Source of the DNA: an uncultured Lachnospiraceae bacterium
GTDB lineage: Bacteria > Bacillota > Clostridia > Lachnospirales > Lachnospiraceae
Assembly: GCA_910589385.1 (NCBI GenBank)
Contig: CAJUTU010000018.1
Coordinates: forward strand, 1-64,000
DNA: 64,000 nucleotides
Reading direction: 5' to 3'
In this document: positions 50,637 through 60,544 of the stretch, one piece after another
Layout: every line of letters begins with the position of its first letter
Numbering within the stretch: position 1 is the first letter of the stretch
The notes under the pieces: generated by a model
Databases searched by the model: none
Told to the model about the DNA's origin: nothing
What the model saw: only the letters and a program-made list of their open reading frames with translations
Translations under genes and position numbers: made by a program

Positions 50637-52243
50637 GACTCTCCATACTCCTTCGTTGCCGCGGCAAATTCTTCCAGTTTCTCCAGTGCTTTCCCACTGT
50701 CGATCAATTCCGCCGCCTTTTGGATTCCTTCTTCCAGTGTAATTCCGTCTATCCCCAGATACAGGCTCATCCCTGCATTCATCAGTACCACATCCCGCTT
50801 CGCGCCCCGTTCCTTGCCGGACAAAATATCCCTCGTGATCTGCGCATTTTCCTCCGGGTTTCCGCCAATAATTTCTTCAATCCCACAGCGTTTTAATCCA
50901 AACTGCTCCGGTGTGATCGTGTACTTAGATATCTCACCGGACCGGATTTCGCATACGATCGTCTCCCCTGTCAGCGTGATTTCATCCAGTCCGTCCTCAC
51001 CGCATACGGCAACCCCGCGTACCACGCCCAGATTGCCCAGCACCTTTGCCAAAGGCTCAACCAGGCTTTTATCATAGACGCCCAGAAGCTGCATGGCCGC
51101 CGCCGCCGGATTGGACAGCGGTCCCAGAATATTAAATACCGTACGCACGCCCAATTCTTTCCGAACCGGAGCCGCATACCTCATGGAAGAATGATAGACC
51201 GGTGCAAACATAAAGCACATCCCTGTCCGGTTCAAAACAGTCTCATTCTGCTGCGCGCTCAATGCCACATTTACTCCCAGATGCTCCAGTACATCTGCCG
51301 CACCGCTTTTGCTCGACACACTCCGGTTCCCATGCTTTGCCACCGGAACCCCGCCTGCTGCCACCACAAACGCGGAAGTCGTAGAGATATTAAATGTTCC
51401 CGCTTCGTCTCCGCCAGTCCCTACAATATCAATGACTTCCCGCTCCGGATGTATTTTTATTCCTTTTTCGCGCATCACTTCCGCAAATGCAGTAATTTCC
51501 TCAATGCTCTCCCCCTGCATCCTAAGCGCCGTCAAAAATCCTCCCATCTGCGCCTGGGTAGCCGTTCCGTCCATCATTTCCTCCATCACCTGCTTCGCGG
51601 TATCATAACTCAGGTCCTTTCCCTGCAATAATTCGTAGATTGCCTCTTTAATCATGGTTTTTTCTTCCTTTCCTGCTTTGATATCTAAAAAATTTTCTAA
51701 AATTTGGATTCCATGCTCTGTCAAAATTGATTCCGGATGGAACTGCAGCCCATACACAGGATACCGGCTATGCTGTACCGCCATAACTTCCCCCTCCAAA
51801 GAGACTGCGGTCACTATAAGCGTATCTGGCACGGTTTCTCTTTTTGCCACAAGGGAATGATACCTTGCCGCATCCAGTTCCTGTCCAAGCCCTGCAAATA
51901 ATTCACAGTCCTGGTTCAGGGAAATCCTGCTTTTCTTTCCATGCATCAGTTCTCTGGCCGGAGCGATTACCGCCCCATATACCTCACAGATTGCCTGATG
52001 CCCCAGGCAGATTCCAAGGATTGGAATTTTTCCCTGGAATTCCTTCACCACCCGTTCACAGATTCCTGCATCCTTCGGGTATCCAGGGCCAGGAGAGAGC
52101 ACAATATAATCCGGAGCCATTTCAGCGATTTCCTCCACTGTCACCTTATCATTTCTCACAACCCGGACATCCGGCTGCAATGTGCCCAGATATTGCACCA
52201 GATTATAGGTGAAACTATCATAATTATCAATCAACAACACCAT
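50633..52243 (-). CDS. trpGD: Bifunctional anthranilate synthase glutaminase/anthranilate phosphoribosyltransferase
   Basis: A 536-residue fusion. Residues ~1-190 are the class I glutamine amidotransferase TrpG (LLIDNYDSFTYNLVQYL, nucleophile in GICLGHQAI, HPES). Residues ~196-536 are TrpD (ALRMQGESIEEITAFAEVMREKG, DIVGTGGDEAGTFNISTTSAFV, KHGNRSVSSKSGAADVLEHLG). A KAGKEEKTMIKEAI linker joins them, and the Met in it could be the old trpD start. It lies 17 bases after trpE and overlaps trpC by four. Confidence 0.97.
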   Translation of the reverse strand: MVLLIDNYDSFTYNLVQYLGTLQPDVRVVRNDKVTVEEIAEMAPDYIVLSPGPGYPKDAGICERVVKEFQGKIPILGICLGHQAICEVYGAVIAPARELMHGKKSRISLNQDCELFAGLGQELDAARYHSLVAKRETVPDTLIVTAVSLEGEVMAVQHSRYPVYGLQFHPESILTEHGIQILENFLDIKAGKEEKTMIKEAIYELLQGKDLSYDTAKQVMEEMMDGTATQAQMGGFLTALRMQGESIEEITAFAEVMREKGIKIHPEREVIDIVGTGGDEAGTFNISTTSAFVVAAGGVPVAKHGNRSVSSKSGAADVLEHLGVNVALSAQQNETVLNRTGMCFMFAPVYHSSMRYAAPVRKELGVRTVFNILGPLSNPAAAAMQLLGVYDKSLVEPLAKVLGNLGVVRGVAVCGEDGLDEITLTGETIVCEIRSGEISKYTITPEQFGLKRCGIEEIIGGNPEENAQITRDILSGKERGAKRDVVLMNAGMSLYLGIDGITLEEGIQKAAELIDSGKALEKLEEFAAATKEYGES

Positions 52244-52260
52244 CTTTCACACCTCACTTT

Positions 52261-53796
52261 TTACAGCCCTTCGGCCTCCCCCGCGCGGATCACTGCCTGG
52301 ATCACCGCAGCCGCCTTATTTCCCGACTCCTCATATTCTGTCTCCGGCACACTGTCTGCCACAATGCCGCCTCCCGCCTGTACATAGACCATATCATCCT
52401 TGCGCACCGCCATACGGATGGCAATGCAGGTATCCATATTTCCTGTAAAATCAATATATCCAAGGGCTCCCCCATAAATGCCTCTCTCCTCTTGTTCCAG
52501 TTCTTCAATGATCTGGCATGCCCGGATTTTCGGGGCGCCTGAAAGTGTTCCTGCTGGAAGCACAGCCGCAATCGCATCCAGGGCATCCCGTCCTTCCTGG
52601 ATATCGCCTTCTACCTGAGAGCAGATATGCATGATCCGGGAATACTTATGGATCATTTGGTATTCCGTCACCTCAACAGAACCATACCGGCTGATCCTTC
52701 CCAGGTCATTTCTCCCCAGATCGACCAGCATATTGTGCTCTGACAGTTCTTTTTCATCTTTCAGCAGATCCTTTACCAATGCCGCATCTTCCTCGTCTGT
52801 CTTTCCCCGCGGCCTGGACCCGGCCACCGGAAATGTCGCCAGCCTGCCTTTATCCAGCCGTACCAGCGTCTCCGGGGATGTGCTCATCAGTTCCAGATCC
52901 TCCGAATGAAGATATACCATATAGGGTGAAGGGTTTGTCGTGCGGAGTACCCGGTATGCATTCAGCAGGCTCTGCTTCATAGGGCTTCGGAACTGTCTGG
53001 ATATCACTGCCTGAAAAATATCTCCGCTGCGGATATATTCTTTTGTCCGCTCCACCTGTTCACAATACTCCTGCTTTTCTGTGGTACAGGTAAAATGGAT
53101 TTCTTCTCTTTCTGCAGGGCTTTCCGGGATTTCCTGCTGCATCAGTCTGACAAGCTTCTCTATTTCTGCCGCAGCTTTCCCGTAATTTTCCAGTACCTTA
53201 TCCGTCTTCATATTTACAATTAGGAGCAGCTTCTGCTTCAGATGGTCATATGCAATTACTTTATCAAACATCATCACATCATAATCCGGAAATGTTCCCT
53301 TCTGAATATCCAGCACCGGCTCCTCATAGCCGATCATGGAATAGGCAAAATATCCAACAAACCCTCCGGTAAACGGCGGCAATTCAGGAAGCGAGGGCGC
53401 TTTGTAATCCTTCAATATATCCCGCAGGACTTCCAGAGGATGCTCTGTACATACTATACGCCTCTTTCCCTCTTCCTCAATAGCCACCTCGGAAATCTCT
53501 CTTTCTCTGCCCTCACTGCTTCTGGCTCCACTTTCTGCCTTTACAGGATTGACGCCTTTATCTTTTGTACCTCTGCATGTGACACGCATTACCGGGTCAC
53601 ATCCAAGGAAAGAATACCTTCCCCATTTTTCACCGCCCTCCACACTTTCCAGCAGATAATAACGGCTGCTTTTACGCGCCAGCTTTCTGAGGATTGCGAT
53701 CGGAGTCGTACTGTCCCCAAACAACTCCCGGCAGACGGGGATCACCGAATATTTGCCGGCAAGCTTCATAATGGTTTCACTATCTGGTCTTAACAT
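52261..53796 (-). CDS. trpE: Anthranilate synthase component I
   Basis: A 511-residue chorismate-using enzyme. The N-terminal Trp-feedback region includes LLESVEGGEKWGRYSFLG, and the C-terminal chorismate-binding domain has RQFRSPMKQSL, VAGSRPRGKTDEEDAALVKDLLKDEKELSEHNMLVDLGRNDLGRI and PAGTLSGAPKIRACQIIEELE. The start at 53796 follows AAAGGAAAGGG; an extension to 53901 would run into the T-box terminator. It is the first structural gene of the trp operon. Confidence 0.97.
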   Translation of the reverse strand: MLRPDSETIMKLAGKYSVIPVCRELFGDSTTPIAILRKLARKSSRYYLLESVEGGEKWGRYSFLGCDPVMRVTCRGTKDKGVNPVKAESGARSSEGREREISEVAIEEEGKRRIVCTEHPLEVLRDILKDYKAPSLPELPPFTGGFVGYFAYSMIGYEEPVLDIQKGTFPDYDVMMFDKVIAYDHLKQKLLLIVNMKTDKVLENYGKAAAEIEKLVRLMQQEIPESPAEREEIHFTCTTEKQEYCEQVERTKEYIRSGDIFQAVISRQFRSPMKQSLLNAYRVLRTTNPSPYMVYLHSEDLELMSTSPETLVRLDKGRLATFPVAGSRPRGKTDEEDAALVKDLLKDEKELSEHNMLVDLGRNDLGRISRYGSVEVTEYQMIHKYSRIMHICSQVEGDIQEGRDALDAIAAVLPAGTLSGAPKIRACQIIEELEQEERGIYGGALGYIDFTGNMDTCIAIRMAVRKDDMVYVQAGGGIVADSVPETEYEESGNKAAAVIQAVIRAGEAEGL

Positions 53797-53851
53797 GATT
53801 TCTTTCCCTTTCCTTTCCTGAAAAAACAGCCGCAGCAATTTTCTTCCAAAA

Positions 53852-54197
53852 CAAAAAATCCCTGCCCCACTGGAAATTACTTTCCAATGGGACAGGGACA
53901 AATTATCTGATCATCCACCTGCGGTGCCACCCATATTGCCTGTCTGTTCCGATACTTTGAAACAGACCAAACCGGCCGCTCTTCCATGCACTAACATACA
54001 CTTCCTGCTGGTAACGGGCAGGATTCCCGTCAGCGTCTACTTTTCCCCAGGATCAAGGAAGTTCAAGCTGCCCTCACAAGTCCATTCAGTAAAAACTCTT
54101 GCTGCCGTAATCCCACCGCCTACGGCTCTCTGTGAACAAATATCCTTACCTACTCCTCTTGTTCAACGGTTTCACGCGTTAAATTGCTAACTCGATG
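53852..54197 (-). ncRNA. T-box riboswitch of the trp operon (tRNA-Trp)
   Basis: A 5' leader on the minus strand. The T-box core GGGTGGCACCGC lies at 53921-53932. The terminator stem CCCTGTCCCATTGGAAA/TTTCCAGTGGGGCAGGG (53860-53897) is followed by TTTTTT. The Stem I base pairs GAACAAG with its complement near 54061, and its specifier loop GAATGGAC contains UGG (54082-54084), the Trp codon. Binding of uncharged tRNA-Trp would favour the antiterminator and allow trpE expression. Confidence 0.95.
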
Positions 54198-54203
54198 ATA
54201 CAT

Positions 54204-54232
54204 AGTATATGCCTGGAACAAAAAAATGTCAA
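54204..54232 (-). promoter_or_regulatory. trp operon promoter
   Basis: On the minus strand TTGACA (54227-54232), 17 bases, TATACT (54204-54209), directly upstream of the T-box leader and just after the 3' end of the kinase gene. Confidence 0.85.
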
Positions 54233-54247
54233 GATTTTTTTATTCTA

Positions 54248-55717
54248 TTATCGAACCTTGGCATCCAGTTCAAACCAAAACTCCACGCCGTTGTCATAAT
54301 TACACACCCCGTACTGCTGGTGGAACGACTCCATGATCGCCTTGACAATGGACAGGCCGATTCCATTCCCTCCATATTCTCTCGTGTGTGCTTTATCCAC
54401 CTTATAAAACTTATCCCAAAGCTTATCAATGTCTTCTTCGGGAATCGGTGTTCCGCTGTTAAAGACGGTAATACGCACAATATCCCCATTGGGGATCACC
54501 CGTATTTCAATCCGTTTTTCATAGTCCACATGATGGATCGCATTCGTCAGATAATTGCGGAATACCTGCTCTGTCTTAAACTCGTCCGCCCAGACAAATA
54601 ATGACTCATCCGCAATAAAATCTACAGAAGCTTCTGCCTGCTGGATTAAAATCTCACAGCTTGCAATCACTCCACGGATCAGACGAATCACATCAAACCG
54701 CGTCACCTCGAGCTCCTCTGAGCCAAATTCAAGCTGGTTTAAGGTCAAAAGGTTCTTGACCATCTGATTCATCTTATTAGATTCATCAATGATAACGTCA
54801 CAATAGAATTCCCGGCTCTCCGGATCCTCATCGATCCCTTCCTTCAGTCCTTCCGCATATCCCTGGATCAAAGCAATCGGAGTCTTCAGCTCATGAGACA
54901 CATTCCCCAAAAATTCCGTGCGCATCAACTCTATTTTTTCTTTCTGCTCAATGTCTTTCTGTAATTGGTGATTTGCGCTTTTTAATTCAGAGACGGTCCT
55001 TTCCAGTTTCTGTGACATGGTATTAAAGCTTTCCCCTAATATCCCGATCTCGTCCTTACCGCCTCCAGTATATTTCGCGTCAAAATCCAGATTCGCCATA
55101 CGCTTGGAGAGGACTGCCAATTCCAGGATCGGGTCGGTGATCTTCTTGGAAAAAAACCAGACAAACAATGCGCCGAATACCAACGTTACAGTTCCCACAT
55201 ATGCCAGAAATTTATTTGCCAGCGCCGCACTGTCCCGGATACTTTCCAAAGGACTCCGAAGCAGGAACCAGTCGTCGTTGGAAAGCGTTCCGAACATTTC
55301 CAGATACATCGTACCGTTATTCAGAATATCCCTTGCCCTGCAGACAACATAGTTCTCTTCTTCGTCCAGAACCTCTCCCATCTTCTGCCTCGTGATATAT
55401 CCAAATAACTGAGAGAACATCACTTCCTTTTTCCGCTCTGTACACAGGATCAGTTCTGCCTCCTGGTCTACCACCATCAGGAAAATATTCGTCCGGTCAC
55501 TCTGCCGCTGGATCTCCTCCTGCTGCTGTTCCTCTCCCAGATTCCCTGTTGTGATCGCACGGTCAAGCATCTGGTACATCTCCATCATATCGGACTTTTT
55601 ATGGAGTATATAATACTGTCCCAGAAAACTGGAATTGATAATAAAAACCACCGAAAGCAGTATCACGATCAGTCCTAAGAAAACCACAACCAGCTGCCGC
55701 TTAATCGAATTCATCAT
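54248..55717 (-). CDS. Sensor histidine kinase (HAMP-HisKA-HATPase)
   Basis: A 489-residue classical sensor. The first membrane segment spans ~8-30 and the second ~165-190, with an extracytoplasmic domain of ~130 residues between them. A HAMP domain follows (ILELAVLSKRMANLDFDAKYTGGGKDEIGILGESFNTM), then HisKA with the phospho-His in NVSHELKTPIALIQGYAEGLKEG, and HATPase with NAIHHV, GGNGIGLSIVKAIMESF. It lies 12 bases after its response regulator. It resembles the kinases linked to FtsX-type ABC exporters. The start is supported by AAAGGA. Confidence 0.95.
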   Translation of the reverse strand: MMNSIKRQLVVVFLGLIVILLSVVFIINSSFLGQYYILHKKSDMMEMYQMLDRAITTGNLGEEQQQEEIQRQSDRTNIFLMVVDQEAELILCTERKKEVMFSQLFGYITRQKMGEVLDEEENYVVCRARDILNNGTMYLEMFGTLSNDDWFLLRSPLESIRDSAALANKFLAYVGTVTLVFGALFVWFFSKKITDPILELAVLSKRMANLDFDAKYTGGGKDEIGILGESFNTMSQKLERTVSELKSANHQLQKDIEQKEKIELMRTEFLGNVSHELKTPIALIQGYAEGLKEGIDEDPESREFYCDVIIDESNKMNQMVKNLLTLNQLEFGSEELEVTRFDVIRLIRGVIASCEILIQQAEASVDFIADESLFVWADEFKTEQVFRNYLTNAIHHVDYEKRIEIRVIPNGDIVRITVFNSGTPIPEEDIDKLWDKFYKVDKAHTREYGGNGIGLSIVKAIMESFHQQYGVCNYDNGVEFWFELDAKVR

Positions 55718-55729
55718 AATACGGTTCCT

Positions 55730-56410
55730 TTAGCCTTCCACTTCAAACTTATACCCCATACCCCAGATAGTCTTGATCAGTTCGCCTTTATCTCCCAGCT
55801 TGCTCCGCAGCTTCTTCACATGAGTATCGATTGTCCTTGCGTCACCAAAATAGTCGTAATTCCACACATGGTTCAGAATCTTTTCCCTGGACAGGGCAAT
55901 CCCCTGGTTCTCAATGAAATAAGACAGCAGTTCAAATTCCTTAAAACTTAAGTCTACCTGCCGGTCGTCAATCTTTACAATATGCGCCGCCTTATCGACC
56001 ACGATCCCACCTGCGTTGATCATATCATTCTTCTCCACGCCAAGGGTCCTGCGCAGGATCGCCTCCACACGCGCCACCAGGATCTTCGGACTGAACGGTT
56101 TTGAAATATATTCATCCACACCCAGTTCAAACCCCTGCAGTTCATCCCGCTCATCAGAACGTGCCGTCAGCATGATCACCGGCACTTTGGAATGTTCCCG
56201 TATCTCACGGCACACCTGCCATCCGTCCATCTTCGGCATCATCACATCCAGAATGACCAGCGCGATCTCCTTGTCCTCATAGAAGATGTCCATCGCTTCC
56301 ATCCCGTCTCCTGCTTCAAGAACCACGTACCCTTCCCTCACAAGGAAATCCCGCACAAGTTTGCGCATCCTGCTCTCATCATCCACTACTAAAATCTTAA
56401 TCTTCTCCAT
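55730..56410 (-). CDS. OmpR-family response regulator
   Basis: A 226-residue regulator: receiver domain (VDDESRMRKLVRDFL, phospho-Asp in LVILDVMMPKMDGW, LTARSDERDE, Lys in YISKPFSP) and a winged helix (LSFKEFELLSYFIENQGIALSREKILNHVWNYDYFGDARTIDTHVKKLRSKLG). The ATG at 56410 with AAAGGAG fits; the open frame further upstream to 56620 has no site. It pairs with the kinase downstream and may control the ABC transporter genes upstream. Confidence 0.96.
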   Translation of the reverse strand: MEKIKILVVDDESRMRKLVRDFLVREGYVVLEAGDGMEAMDIFYEDKEIALVILDVMMPKMDGWQVCREIREHSKVPVIMLTARSDERDELQGFELGVDEYISKPFSPKILVARVEAILRRTLGVEKNDMINAGGIVVDKAAHIVKIDDRQVDLSFKEFELLSYFIENQGIALSREKILNHVWNYDYFGDARTIDTHVKKLRSKLGDKGELIKTIWGMGYKFEVEG

Positions 56411-56578
56411 CGTGCAAATCTCCTTTTCCTGTTGTATTTCCCAAATCGTCCAAATCTTACAGGGAATCCTCATCCCTGCCGGAATCATTTTTTTGATAGT
56501 ATACGCAAAATATATGTTCGTTTTGTGAAAATCAACCTGCAAGTATCTTTTTTCATACAATTCTTTAAGGGAACTAAG

Positions 56579-56628
56579 ACAAGAGCGTGCCCGAATCTTG
56601 CTAAAATCAAGTTCAAACACGCTCTTGT
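56579..56628 (-). repeat. Hairpin after the ABC permease gene
   Basis: ACAAGAGCGTG pairs with CACGCTCTTGT, with a smaller CTTG/CAAG stem inside. It lies ~35 bases after the permease stop. Without a T-run it could reduce or process read-through into the regulator genes. The rest of 56411-56662 shows only a loose TATACT-like box near 56500. Confidence 0.5.
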
Positions 56629-56662
56629 AATCTGTTGTAATGGTACGCTCAACATTCCAGGT

Positions 56663-59600
56663 TTATTCCACGCTCTTTAAGGATTCCACCATATCAATTT
56701 TCTTCAATTTAAAATACATCACGCCATTTACAAATGCGGAAAATCCAATCGTGATCAGAAATCCGTACACAAAGCTGCTGAAATCAATATTCCGTCCAAA
56801 CATTGCCGAATCAATCTCTACCGTTACGATCACAAATTGATGGAGAAATTTGCCTAATACGATCCCGGCCATTGCACCAAATACGGTTAATATAATATTT
56901 TCCCGATACACATACTGCGCAACCTCACCCGGATAGAAACCTAGCACTTTCAAAGTTGCAAGTTCTCGTTTTCGCTCTGTGATATTGATGTTGTTCAGGT
57001 TATACAGCACCACAAATGCCAGCATCCCCGCAGAAATCACCAGCACCACCATAACGATGTTTAAGCTGACTAGCATATCGTTGAGCTGAGCCTCAATATC
57101 TTTTGTATAGCTGGCGCTGAGCGCGCCTTTTTCTTTCAGCACGGTCTCTCCTACGTCTTCTAATTCCTGCTCCTTCCCTTCGTTCATGGTAAAATAAACA
57201 GAATTATAATCCGGTGCCTTTCCATATACTTCCTGATACAGTGAAGGCGTCATATACAGGTAATGCTGCATATAATTTTCGCAGACTGCAGAAATCCGAA
57301 CCTCTATTTCCCCTTTTACATCATCCTTGATAAAGATGGTGTCTCCTACGCCTGCTTCAAGCGCCTTTGCCATCTTTTCCGTCAAGATCACGCCGTCGTC
57401 ATCCAATGTAAAGACTTCCTTTGTTATTCTGTCCCTGTGGATGACAAACTGCGGAAACAGTTCTACATCCGCCGGAACGTTGAGATATACATCTTTCTTT
57501 TTTTTTCCACGTCCGATCGTTACCTGCTTCAGCAGGTTTACCTCTGTCTTTTCCACCCTGGAATCACTGTCAAGCGCCTCGCATGCCGCAGCTTTCTCTT
57601 GATCCGATGCATCTTCATTTAAAATAATGTCTCCATCGTAAATCTGCAGTTCATGATACTGCAATACGCCAATGTCAAAAATCGAATCCCTCAGGCCGAA
57701 TCCGACCAAAAGCAGCGCCATGCAGCCGCCGATCCCGAAGATTGTCATAAAAAATCTCTTTTTATACCGGACAAGGTTACGCACCGTTGCTTTCCACGTA
57801 AAGTTCAGCCTGTTCCAGATAAAAGGAATCCGCTCCAGCAGCACCCGTTTCCCCTGCTTTGGCGTCGGCGGCCGCATCAGTTCCGCCGCCTGTTCCCTCA
57901 GTTCTTTGTAACACGAGAAAATCGTAGCAAGCAACGTGCATGCAAGCGCCGCGGTCGAGGCCGTCAGCGCATAATAGAGATTATAAGGCGTCACTACATT
58001 TGGGATATGTTCATACATAATTCCATATGCAATAATGATAATATAAGGAAATGCCTTTTCCCCGAACAATACGCCTACAATACTTCCCAACACGGTTGCA
58101 AGGCTGGCGTAACCCAGGTATTTTGCCGCAATTGAGTGGCGTTCATACCCCAGCGCCTTTAGCGTCCCTATCTGGGTTCTCTGTTCCTCCACCATACGGG
58201 TCATCGTCGTCAGGCTGATCAATGCCGCAACCAGGAAAAACAGGACTGGGAATACTTGTCCGATCGCACGCATCCGGTCTGCATTTTCCCCATATCCGGC
58301 ATGTTCCGTCAGGTCGCTCCTGTCATTGATATACCACTTCGCATGTTCGATCTTGCTGATCTCATCCTCTGCGTCCTGCAGTTCTTTCTCTCCGTCTGCG
58401 ATCTTTTTTTCTACGTCTGCTTTTGCCTCCTCGTATTCTTTCTCTGCGTCTGTCAGTTCCGTCTTCTTCTCGGTCAGCTCTAACTGTGCATCCGAAATCT
58501 GTTTTTCCCCCTGCCATAGCTGATACCAGCCGTCGTCAATCTGAGCCTGGCCGCTGGCAAGCTGGTTCCGGCCGGATTGGATCTGATTTTTCGCATTGTC
58601 CAACTGGGCCTGTCCCTCGTCCAATTGGGCTTTGGCATCATTTAGCTGGGTCCTTCCGTTGTCAAGCTGGGCTTTGCCGTCCATAAGCTGGGTCCATCCT
58701 GAATCCAGTTCTGCCTTGGCTTCCATAAGCTGCGCCCTGGCATCCTCGAGCTGCACCCTTCCCTCATTAAATTGCTTCTGTGCAGACTCTATCTGCTCCC
58801 AGGCGGATTCCAACTGCACCCGGCCGGATTCTAACTCGGCTTCTCCGGCCTCCAACTGGGCGCCAAAGGCTTTCAGTTCAGTCAGGCCTGCTGAAATCTG
58901 GGCTTTTTTATCACTTAAAGAAGCCTGTTCCCCCACAATTACAGCCAGTTGTGCCTGCGCGTATTGTATTTGTGCCTCTAGTTCCTGCTTTTTTGCAGCA
59001 TCATCGGGATCATCAGGGTCAAGGCCGTCTATCGCCCCGTTTAGCGCTGCAATCTCCGAGTCAATGTTCGTCTTACTCCCCTCTAGCAAGGCAAGTCCAT
59101 TATCAACCTCTGTCAGATTGTTCTCCAGTTCCTGTTTCTGCTGGATATACTCCTGCTTCTGCCCGTCAAACAGATTCTTCTGCGCATCATATTCATCCTT
59201 TTTTTCAAAGTACTGTTCTTTCTGCCGGTTGAACTCCTCCAACTGTTGGTTATATTCCTCCAGGCTCTGATTATACTCCTTAACGCCTTTTCTATATTCC
59301 TCCAGGCCCCGATTATACTCTGCCAGACTCTGGTCATACTCTGCGGACTTCTTGTTAAATTCCCCCAACTGCTGGTTATATTCTTCTACATGTCCGTTAT
59401 ACTCCGCCACCTTTTGATTCAGCAGTCCGTTTTGCCTCTCCAGCTCCGCGGTATTGCGGTCCACTTCACTCTGGCTGGAAATCAACTGGGCTCGGGAGTC
59501 TTCTATCTTTGCGGCGGAATCATCCAACTGTGACTTCCCATCATCCCACTGTTTCCAGCCGTCCTTTATTTTTTCTTCTGCATCCTTTAGTTCTTTCTCG

Positions 59601-60433
59601 GCCTCCTTTTTTGCATCCTCCAGTTCCTGCCTTGCATCTTCCAGCTCTTCATCGGCCTCGTCTATAATGTCTTGATACCTTGCTTCTTCCCGTTCCTTAC
59701 GGATTCCTTCTACCTTTTCTTTGACTTCCTCTATCCTGTCCGTATATTCATCCGTAAATTCCGTCAGTTCAGCCGCGCCTTCCACAGACAGATATAGTTC
59801 CGTGTAGACCTCCATGTCGAAGCTTTCCTCAGGTACACAGATAAACGCGGCTATACTTCCTGTTCCAATGGTCGTACTTCCCCTGTGAAATGCAATATAG
59901 CAGGGACTACTGACAGAACCTACAATGGTAAATGTATCTGTAGAAAGGGTATCTGTAATCTCATCCTCTGTTCCTGAGGTAAACGTAATCTTATCCCCAA
60001 TCTTATATCCACTGCCCCCCAGATAATCTACGTCAACCACACACTCATCTGCTTTTTTGGGGAGCCGGCCTTCCTCTACTGTAAGCACATTCATGGTGGG
60101 CAAGATTGACATAATATGTACTGCCTGCTGACTGTCATTTGCCACGCATAGGGCATCTACAGAATACCCATATTCCACATTTTTTACTCCATCCAGCTTT
60201 TCCAGCGCCTGAATATCATCATCTGTCAGTCCCAGGGTACTGATGATCTGGAGATCCATCAGATTTTTTTCATCAAAATATTCATCTCCGGAGTACCGCA
60301 TATCCGGCTCCGTGGCACGGATTCCGGAAAAAAATGCGACCCCGATCGCCACAATAAAAAATATGGATAAAAAGCGACCAAGGCTTGTCCGGATTTCCAT
60401 AAAAAAATCTTTTCTTAATGCTTTTTTATTCAT
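56663..60433 (-). CDS. FtsX/MacB-type ABC permease with giant coiled coil
   Basis: A 1256-residue permease. Membrane segment 1 spans ~20-40 (RFLSIFFIVAIGVAFFSGI), followed by a MacB-PCD-like domain to ~225 and then a very long coiled coil (~230-700). Two FtsX cores follow, the first from ~725 (VFPVLFFLVAALISLTTMTRMVEEQRTQIGTLKALGY) and the second from ~1135 to the end (LKVLGFYPGEVAQYVYRENIILTV). The coiled coil has two heptad arrays: Tyr/Phe-based (~343-436) and Gln-Leu-based (~524-660). With the ATPase at 60545-61249 it would form a MacB/BceB-like transporter or a mechanical signal device rather than a substrate exporter. Confidence 0.9.
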   Translation of the reverse strand: MNKKALRKDFFMEIRTSLGRFLSIFFIVAIGVAFFSGIRATEPDMRYSGDEYFDEKNLMDLQIISTLGLTDDDIQALEKLDGVKNVEYGYSVDALCVANDSQQAVHIMSILPTMNVLTVEEGRLPKKADECVVDVDYLGGSGYKIGDKITFTSGTEDEITDTLSTDTFTIVGSVSSPCYIAFHRGSTTIGTGSIAAFICVPEESFDMEVYTELYLSVEGAAELTEFTDEYTDRIEEVKEKVEGIRKEREEARYQDIIDEADEELEDARQELEDAKKEAEKELKDAEEKIKDGWKQWDDGKSQLDDSAAKIEDSRAQLISSQSEVDRNTAELERQNGLLNQKVAEYNGHVEEYNQQLGEFNKKSAEYDQSLAEYNRGLEEYRKGVKEYNQSLEEYNQQLEEFNRQKEQYFEKKDEYDAQKNLFDGQKQEYIQQKQELENNLTEVDNGLALLEGSKTNIDSEIAALNGAIDGLDPDDPDDAAKKQELEAQIQYAQAQLAVIVGEQASLSDKKAQISAGLTELKAFGAQLEAGEAELESGRVQLESAWEQIESAQKQFNEGRVQLEDARAQLMEAKAELDSGWTQLMDGKAQLDNGRTQLNDAKAQLDEGQAQLDNAKNQIQSGRNQLASGQAQIDDGWYQLWQGEKQISDAQLELTEKKTELTDAEKEYEEAKADVEKKIADGEKELQDAEDEISKIEHAKWYINDRSDLTEHAGYGENADRMRAIGQVFPVLFFLVAALISLTTMTRMVEEQRTQIGTLKALGYERHSIAAKYLGYASLATVLGSIVGVLFGEKAFPYIIIIAYGIMYEHIPNVVTPYNLYYALTASTAALACTLLATIFSCYKELREQAAELMRPPTPKQGKRVLLERIPFIWNRLNFTWKATVRNLVRYKKRFFMTIFGIGGCMALLLVGFGLRDSIFDIGVLQYHELQIYDGDIILNEDASDQEKAAACEALDSDSRVEKTEVNLLKQVTIGRGKKKKDVYLNVPADVELFPQFVIHRDRITKEVFTLDDDGVILTEKMAKALEAGVGDTIFIKDDVKGEIEVRISAVCENYMQHYLYMTPSLYQEVYGKAPDYNSVYFTMNEGKEQELEDVGETVLKEKGALSASYTKDIEAQLNDMLVSLNIVMVVLVISAGMLAFVVLYNLNNINITERKRELATLKVLGFYPGEVAQYVYRENIILTVFGAMAGIVLGKFLHQFVIVTVEIDSAMFGRNIDFSSFVYGFLITIGFSAFVNGVMYFKLKKIDMVESLKSVE
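58454..58864 (-). repeat. Tandem heptads of the QLxxAxA type within the permease gene
   Basis: About 19 consecutive seven-residue units such as QLEDARA, QLMEAKA, QLMDGKA, QLDNGRT, QLNDAKA and QLDEGQA encode a regular coiled coil. At DNA level the 21-bp units are diverged but still recognisable. Confidence 0.85.
59126..59407 (-). repeat. Tandem heptads of the EYNxxLx type within the permease gene
   Basis: About 13 units such as VEEYNQQ, LGEFNKK, SAEYDQS, LAEYNRG, LEEYRKG and VKEYNQS, with Tyr or Phe at a fixed position, form a second, distinct coiled-coil array. Confidence 0.85.
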
Positions 60434-60544
60434 ATAAAAAACCTGCCATCTTCATTTTTATGATAATCCCCACCCCATAAAATCCGATACAAATTCTCTG
60501 TCTTATAGCGTCTGAATCCAGATAAAAACTTTATCGCTCATCAT

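Noticed and set aside
58596..59270. 224-codon plus-strand ORF rich in Ser and Ala
   Set aside because: It is the mirror of the coiled-coil heptads of the permease on the other strand and has no start signals.
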